From positions 1-34,949 of the forward strand of contig CAMJKP010000035.1 in NCBI GenBank assembly GCA_946406435.1: a DNA stretch of 34,949 bases, read 5' to 3'. The position numbers were made by a program, and so were the translations under genes. The notes under the pieces are model-generated. The model was not told where the DNA came from. It ran no database searches and saw only the letters and a list, made by a program, of their open reading frames with translations. This stretch comes from an uncultured Prevotellaceae bacterium (GTDB lineage Bacteria > Bacteroidota > Bacteroidia > Bacteroidales > Bacteroidaceae). Within the stretch, counting starts at the first letter, position 1. Each line of letters begins with the position of its first letter. Below, in pieces: positions 32,601 to 34,949 of this stretch.

Positions 32601-33241
32601 TGAATAAGATAACATTCAATAACGTTCTACCTGCCGTATTCAAAGGACAGCAGATGCAATCTGAGATATGGCAGACAGAGACCTGTTTCGAGAAGGGGAA
32701 GCTATCGCTCGTCATAGCCGATTCTGGAAAAGGTAAAAGCACGTTCTGCTCCTATGTCCTCGGCTATCGTTCTGACTATGAGGGGAGGATTCTCTTTGAT
32801 ACGGAAGATGTGAAGGACTTTAGCGTGGAAAAATGGTGTGCGTTACGCCGTACGACGATAAGCCATCTGTTTCAGGAACTTCGTCTTTTCCCTGAGCTTA
32901 CAGCTTTGGAGAATGTGCAGATAAAGAACTCGCTCACGGGGCATAAGTCAGAGGCTGAGATTCTCGATTGGTTCAAGCGTCTTGGCATTGAGGATAAGGT
33001 AAATACAAAGGTTGCCCACATGTCATTCGGACAGCAGCAAAGGGTGGCTATGATGCGTGCCTTGGTACAGCCATTCGACTTCCTCTTACTCGATGAACCC
33101 ATATCCCACCTTGACGACACCAACTCCGCAATCATGGCTGATATAATGATGGCAGAGGTGAAACGACAAGGTGCAGGTGTGATTGTCACCAGTATTGGTA
33201 AGCACATGGAGTTGGAGTATGATAGGGTGGTAAAATTGTAG
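32600..33241 (+). CDS. ABC transporter ATP-binding protein (LolD/MacB-like)
   Basis: This 213-residue ATPase has Walker A (ADSGKGKST), Q-loop (HLFQELRLFPELTALENV), signature MSFGQQQRVAMMRAL (a degenerate LSGGQ), Walker B FLLLDEPISHLDD and a loose switch region VTSIGKHMELEYD in place of the usual His. Such short ATPases pair with FtsX-type permeases to drive export or mechanotransmission rather than import. The permease gene follows after 138 bases of repeat DNA. It overlaps the lipoprotein gene by one base. The missing switch His (S-I-G-K-H region) may be conservative or may lower activity. Substrate unknown. Confidence 0.88.
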   Translation: MNKITFNNVLPAVFKGQQMQSEIWQTETCFEKGKLSLVIADSGKGKSTFCSYVLGYRSDYEGRILFDTEDVKDFSVEKWCALRRTTISHLFQELRLFPELTALENVQIKNSLTGHKSEAEILDWFKRLGIEDKVNTKVAHMSFGQQQRVAMMRALVQPFDFLLLDEPISHLDDTNSAIMADIMMAEVKRQGAGVIVTSIGKHMELEYDRVVKL

Positions 33242-33317
33242 CCCCCTCCATCCCCCCGAGGGGGGGAGCTTTTTAGATAGTAATAATTAGTATATATAAC
33301 CCTCCCCCCATCGGGAT
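33242..33317. repeat. G/C palindromes between ABC ATPase and permease genes
   Basis: CCCCCTCCATCCCCCC/GAGGGGGGGAG just after the ATPase stop, and CCTCCCCCCATCGGG near 33301, are further GC-rich palindromic units like diverged family A or B arms. They are probably transcribed within the operon. Confidence 0.45.
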
Positions 33318-33367
33318 TAATACTATAAAACATCCTTCCCTTTGGGAAGGCTTGGTTAGGCTTTTAT
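33318..33367 (+). repeat. Family B repeat, copy 4
   Basis: AATACTATAAAACATCCTTC, CCTTTGGGAAGGCTTGG, TTAGGCTT matches the 3' two thirds of the copy at 31528-31605. It stops 13 bases before the permease ATG; an in-frame TAG prevents fusion with that gene. Confidence 0.75.
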
Positions 33368-33379
33368 TAGGCTTTTTCT

Positions 33380-34573
33380 ATGATCTGGAAATTACTTCGA
33401 GCACATATCAGTATTCCGCAGTTTGTGGGTTTTCTGTTCGCAAACCTCTGCGGAATGGTAATCGTGCTTCTCGGAATACAATTCTATAATGACGTAATGC
33501 CGGTCTTCACGCAGGAGGATTCCTTCATGAAGGCAAATTATGTCGTGGTGTCAAAACAGATAGGCATGGGTACTACGATAAGTGGTGCAGATACCGATTT
33601 CTCCGAAAAAGAGATAGCGGAGGTAGCCTCACAGCCTTTTGTTCAAAAGGTGTGCGGATTCTCTTCAACCTGCTATAAGGTTGATGCCCGTATGGGCGTT
33701 TCCGGGCAGCCAGTCTTGTCAAGCGAGCTGTTCTTCGAGTCTGTGCCTGATGATTTCGTAGAGATGGACAAGAGCCAATGGGGATGGAAGGAAGGACAGA
33801 AAGAAGTCCCTGTGATAGTCCCACGTACCTATATCGATATGTATAACTTCGGTTATGCCCAGAGCCATAATGCCCCGAAGATCTCGCAGAGTGTGATGGG
33901 AATGATAGATTTCTCCATTATCATAAAAGGCGATGGCCATGAAGATACGTATAAGGGTAGGGTAGTGGGCTTTTCTTCAAGCCTGAGTTGTATTCTCGTT
34001 CCGCAGTCGTTTATGGATTGGAGCAATGGCTATTATGCTCCGAAGGATAATGTGAGCCATACCCGACTGTTGATGCAGCTTACAAATGCAGCCGACAAGA
34101 ATGTGGAGAGCTATCTTGAAGAGCATGGCATGGAGATAGAGCAGGACCAGATGGAACAGGAAAAGATGGCATACTTCCTTCGCATCGTTATTGGTCTTGT
34201 GATGATTGTCGGACTCGTCATCTCTGCCTTGAGCTTCTATATCCTCATGCTCAGCATCTATCTGCTTGTGCAGAAGAATGCCAAGAAATTGGAGAACCTG
34301 CTCCTCATAGGCTATTCTCCTTCAAAGGTTGCGCGTCCTTATCAGTTGCTTACGGTCAGCCTTAATGTCATAGTCCTCATCATCGCTATGATTGTGGTCA
34401 TTGCCGTAAGAACATATTATATGAATATTATAGCAGATGTATATCCGGAACTTGCAAATGGAACTCTGCTGCCTATGATAGTGGTGGGAATAGCCTTGTT
34501 CCTTCTCGTGACGATTTTGAATGTTTTTATAATCTACCGTAAGATTATACAGATTTGGTTCAAAAAGGCTTAG
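33380..34573 (+). CDS. ABC transporter permease, FtsX/MacB-type
   Basis: The 397-residue protein has the MacB/FtsX layout: one N-terminal membrane segment (about 15-38, FLFANLCGMVIVLLGIQFY), a large extracytoplasmic domain (about 40-260, including IIIKGDGHEDTYKGRVVGFSSS), then three C-terminal segments (IVIGLVMIVGLVISALSFYILMLSIYL; LTVSLNVIVLIIAMIVVIAV; LPMIVVGIALFLLVTILNVFII). The NLLLIGYSPSKVARPY loop between them is the FtsX-type coupling helix region. It should form a dimer with two copies of the ATPase at 32600. With the DUF4836-like lipoprotein it may be a three-part envelope system; the substrate is unknown. Confidence 0.85.
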   Translation: MIWKLLRAHISIPQFVGFLFANLCGMVIVLLGIQFYNDVMPVFTQEDSFMKANYVVVSKQIGMGTTISGADTDFSEKEIAEVASQPFVQKVCGFSSTCYKVDARMGVSGQPVLSSELFFESVPDDFVEMDKSQWGWKEGQKEVPVIVPRTYIDMYNFGYAQSHNAPKISQSVMGMIDFSIIIKGDGHEDTYKGRVVGFSSSLSCILVPQSFMDWSNGYYAPKDNVSHTRLLMQLTNAADKNVESYLEEHGMEIEQDQMEQEKMAYFLRIVIGLVMIVGLVISALSFYILMLSIYLLVQKNAKKLENLLLIGYSPSKVARPYQLLTVSLNVIVLIIAMIVVIAVRTYYMNIIADVYPELANGTLLPMIVVGIALFLLVTILNVFIIYRKIIQIWFKKA

Positions 34574-34861
34574 TGAAGAGTTGAGAGTGAAAAAATGGCA
34601 CTCGTAAAATCAGAATTCAGGTCTTAAAATATCTTTAATTCTAAGTGCCAAATCATAAATTGCCGTTAATACGTGAGGATTATTATTTAAAAAAAAGCAA
34701 AAAACATGACAAAATGTCGGAATTACATTTTTTGCGTTTAATTTTGCACTCAGGAATCAGATGTTAGTTGTCAGATGTTGGCTGTCAGAAATGACGAAAA
34801 GCATCGCTTACTACCTATCACCTACGAACCAAAAAAGGTAATCTGTAATTAAACAATAAAA
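34574..34861. other. Spacer ahead of the last gene
   Basis: The first part holds a weak TGGCACT/AGTGCCA pair (about 34594-34650) that might end the permease transcript. A promoter-like TAATTTTG is at 34739-34746, followed by the CACTCAGGAATCAG start region shared with rnpB, and a GATGTTAGTTGTCA/GATGTTGGCTGTCA tandem repeat. No gene is seen. Confidence 0.5.
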
Positions 34862-34949
34862 ATGAATAAAAAGACTATTTGTAATTTTGCTATCGCAGCA
34901 CTTTGTGTGACATCGCTCACATTCTCAGTTGCAGCCTTCACAGAGGCTA
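34862..34949 (+). CDS. Exported protein, N-terminal fragment (runs off the window)
   Basis: The ATG at 34862 starts MNKKTICNFAIAALCVTSLTF followed by SVAAFTEA, a typical SPI signal peptide. Only 29 codons lie inside the window, so the protein cannot be identified. A promoter-like site at 34739-34746 supports the start. Confidence 0.6.
   Translation, partial: MNKKTICNFAIAALCVTSLTFSVAAFTEA

Overview
The window reads as a Prevotella-type (Bacteroidota) chromosome segment. Many promoters have the Bacteroidota form TTTG-N19/20-TAnnTTTG, Shine-Dalgarno sequences are mostly absent, exported proteins include SPII lipoproteins and small outer-membrane barrels, and the carbohydrate enzymes are of Bacteroidota type. 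No tRNA, rRNA operon, CRISPR array or complete IS element was seen.

Layout. (1) 1-3310, minus strand: pncC/cinA-like amidase, tsaD, a broken DUF559 endonuclease gene and map. (2) 3669-8825: a secreted protein of unknown function (minus), the RNase P RNA gene rnpB, a YihY/BrkB membrane protein and htpG. (3) 8927-10729, minus: a small lipoprotein followed by two related outer-membrane barrels. (4) 11117-27007, plus: a hemicellulose-degradation cluster, GH26 mannanase, GH130 mannosylglucose phosphorylase, GPH symporter, GH31, cellobiose/mannobiose 2-epimerase, GH36 alpha-galactosidase; then, after a terminator and a new promoter, GH9 and GH3. (5) 27078-28462, minus: a lipoprotein and another barrel-like protein. 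(6) 28857-34573, plus: a nucleoside permease, a bifunctional nuclease (DUF151), rsmE, a lipoprotein, an ABC ATPase and an ABC permease; the window ends inside an exported protein starting at 34862.

The sugar cluster fits the known mannobiose route: GH26 cuts beta-mannan, GH36 removes galactose, the symporter imports mannobiose, the epimerase makes mannosyl-glucose, and GH130 phosphorolyses it to mannose-1-phosphate and glucose. GH31, GH9 and GH3 would add capacity for alpha-xylosyl and beta-glucan/xylan linkages. No SusC/SusD pair and no regulator is present in the window.

The most unusual aspect is the intergenic DNA, which holds several families of short inverted repeats. Family A has ends GGCCTCTCC...GGAGAGGCC and occurs as three paired elements; the largest encloses the DUF559 endonuclease remnant and is fused in frame to the 5' end of tsaD. 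Family B supplies the start codon and signal-peptide N-terminus of a lipoprotein at 31545. A two-hairpin leader occurs upstream of both map and the GH9 gene. I propose that family A is a small mobile element associated with a DUF559 nuclease, and that these repeats rewrite gene starts in this genome. This is inferred from sequence alone.
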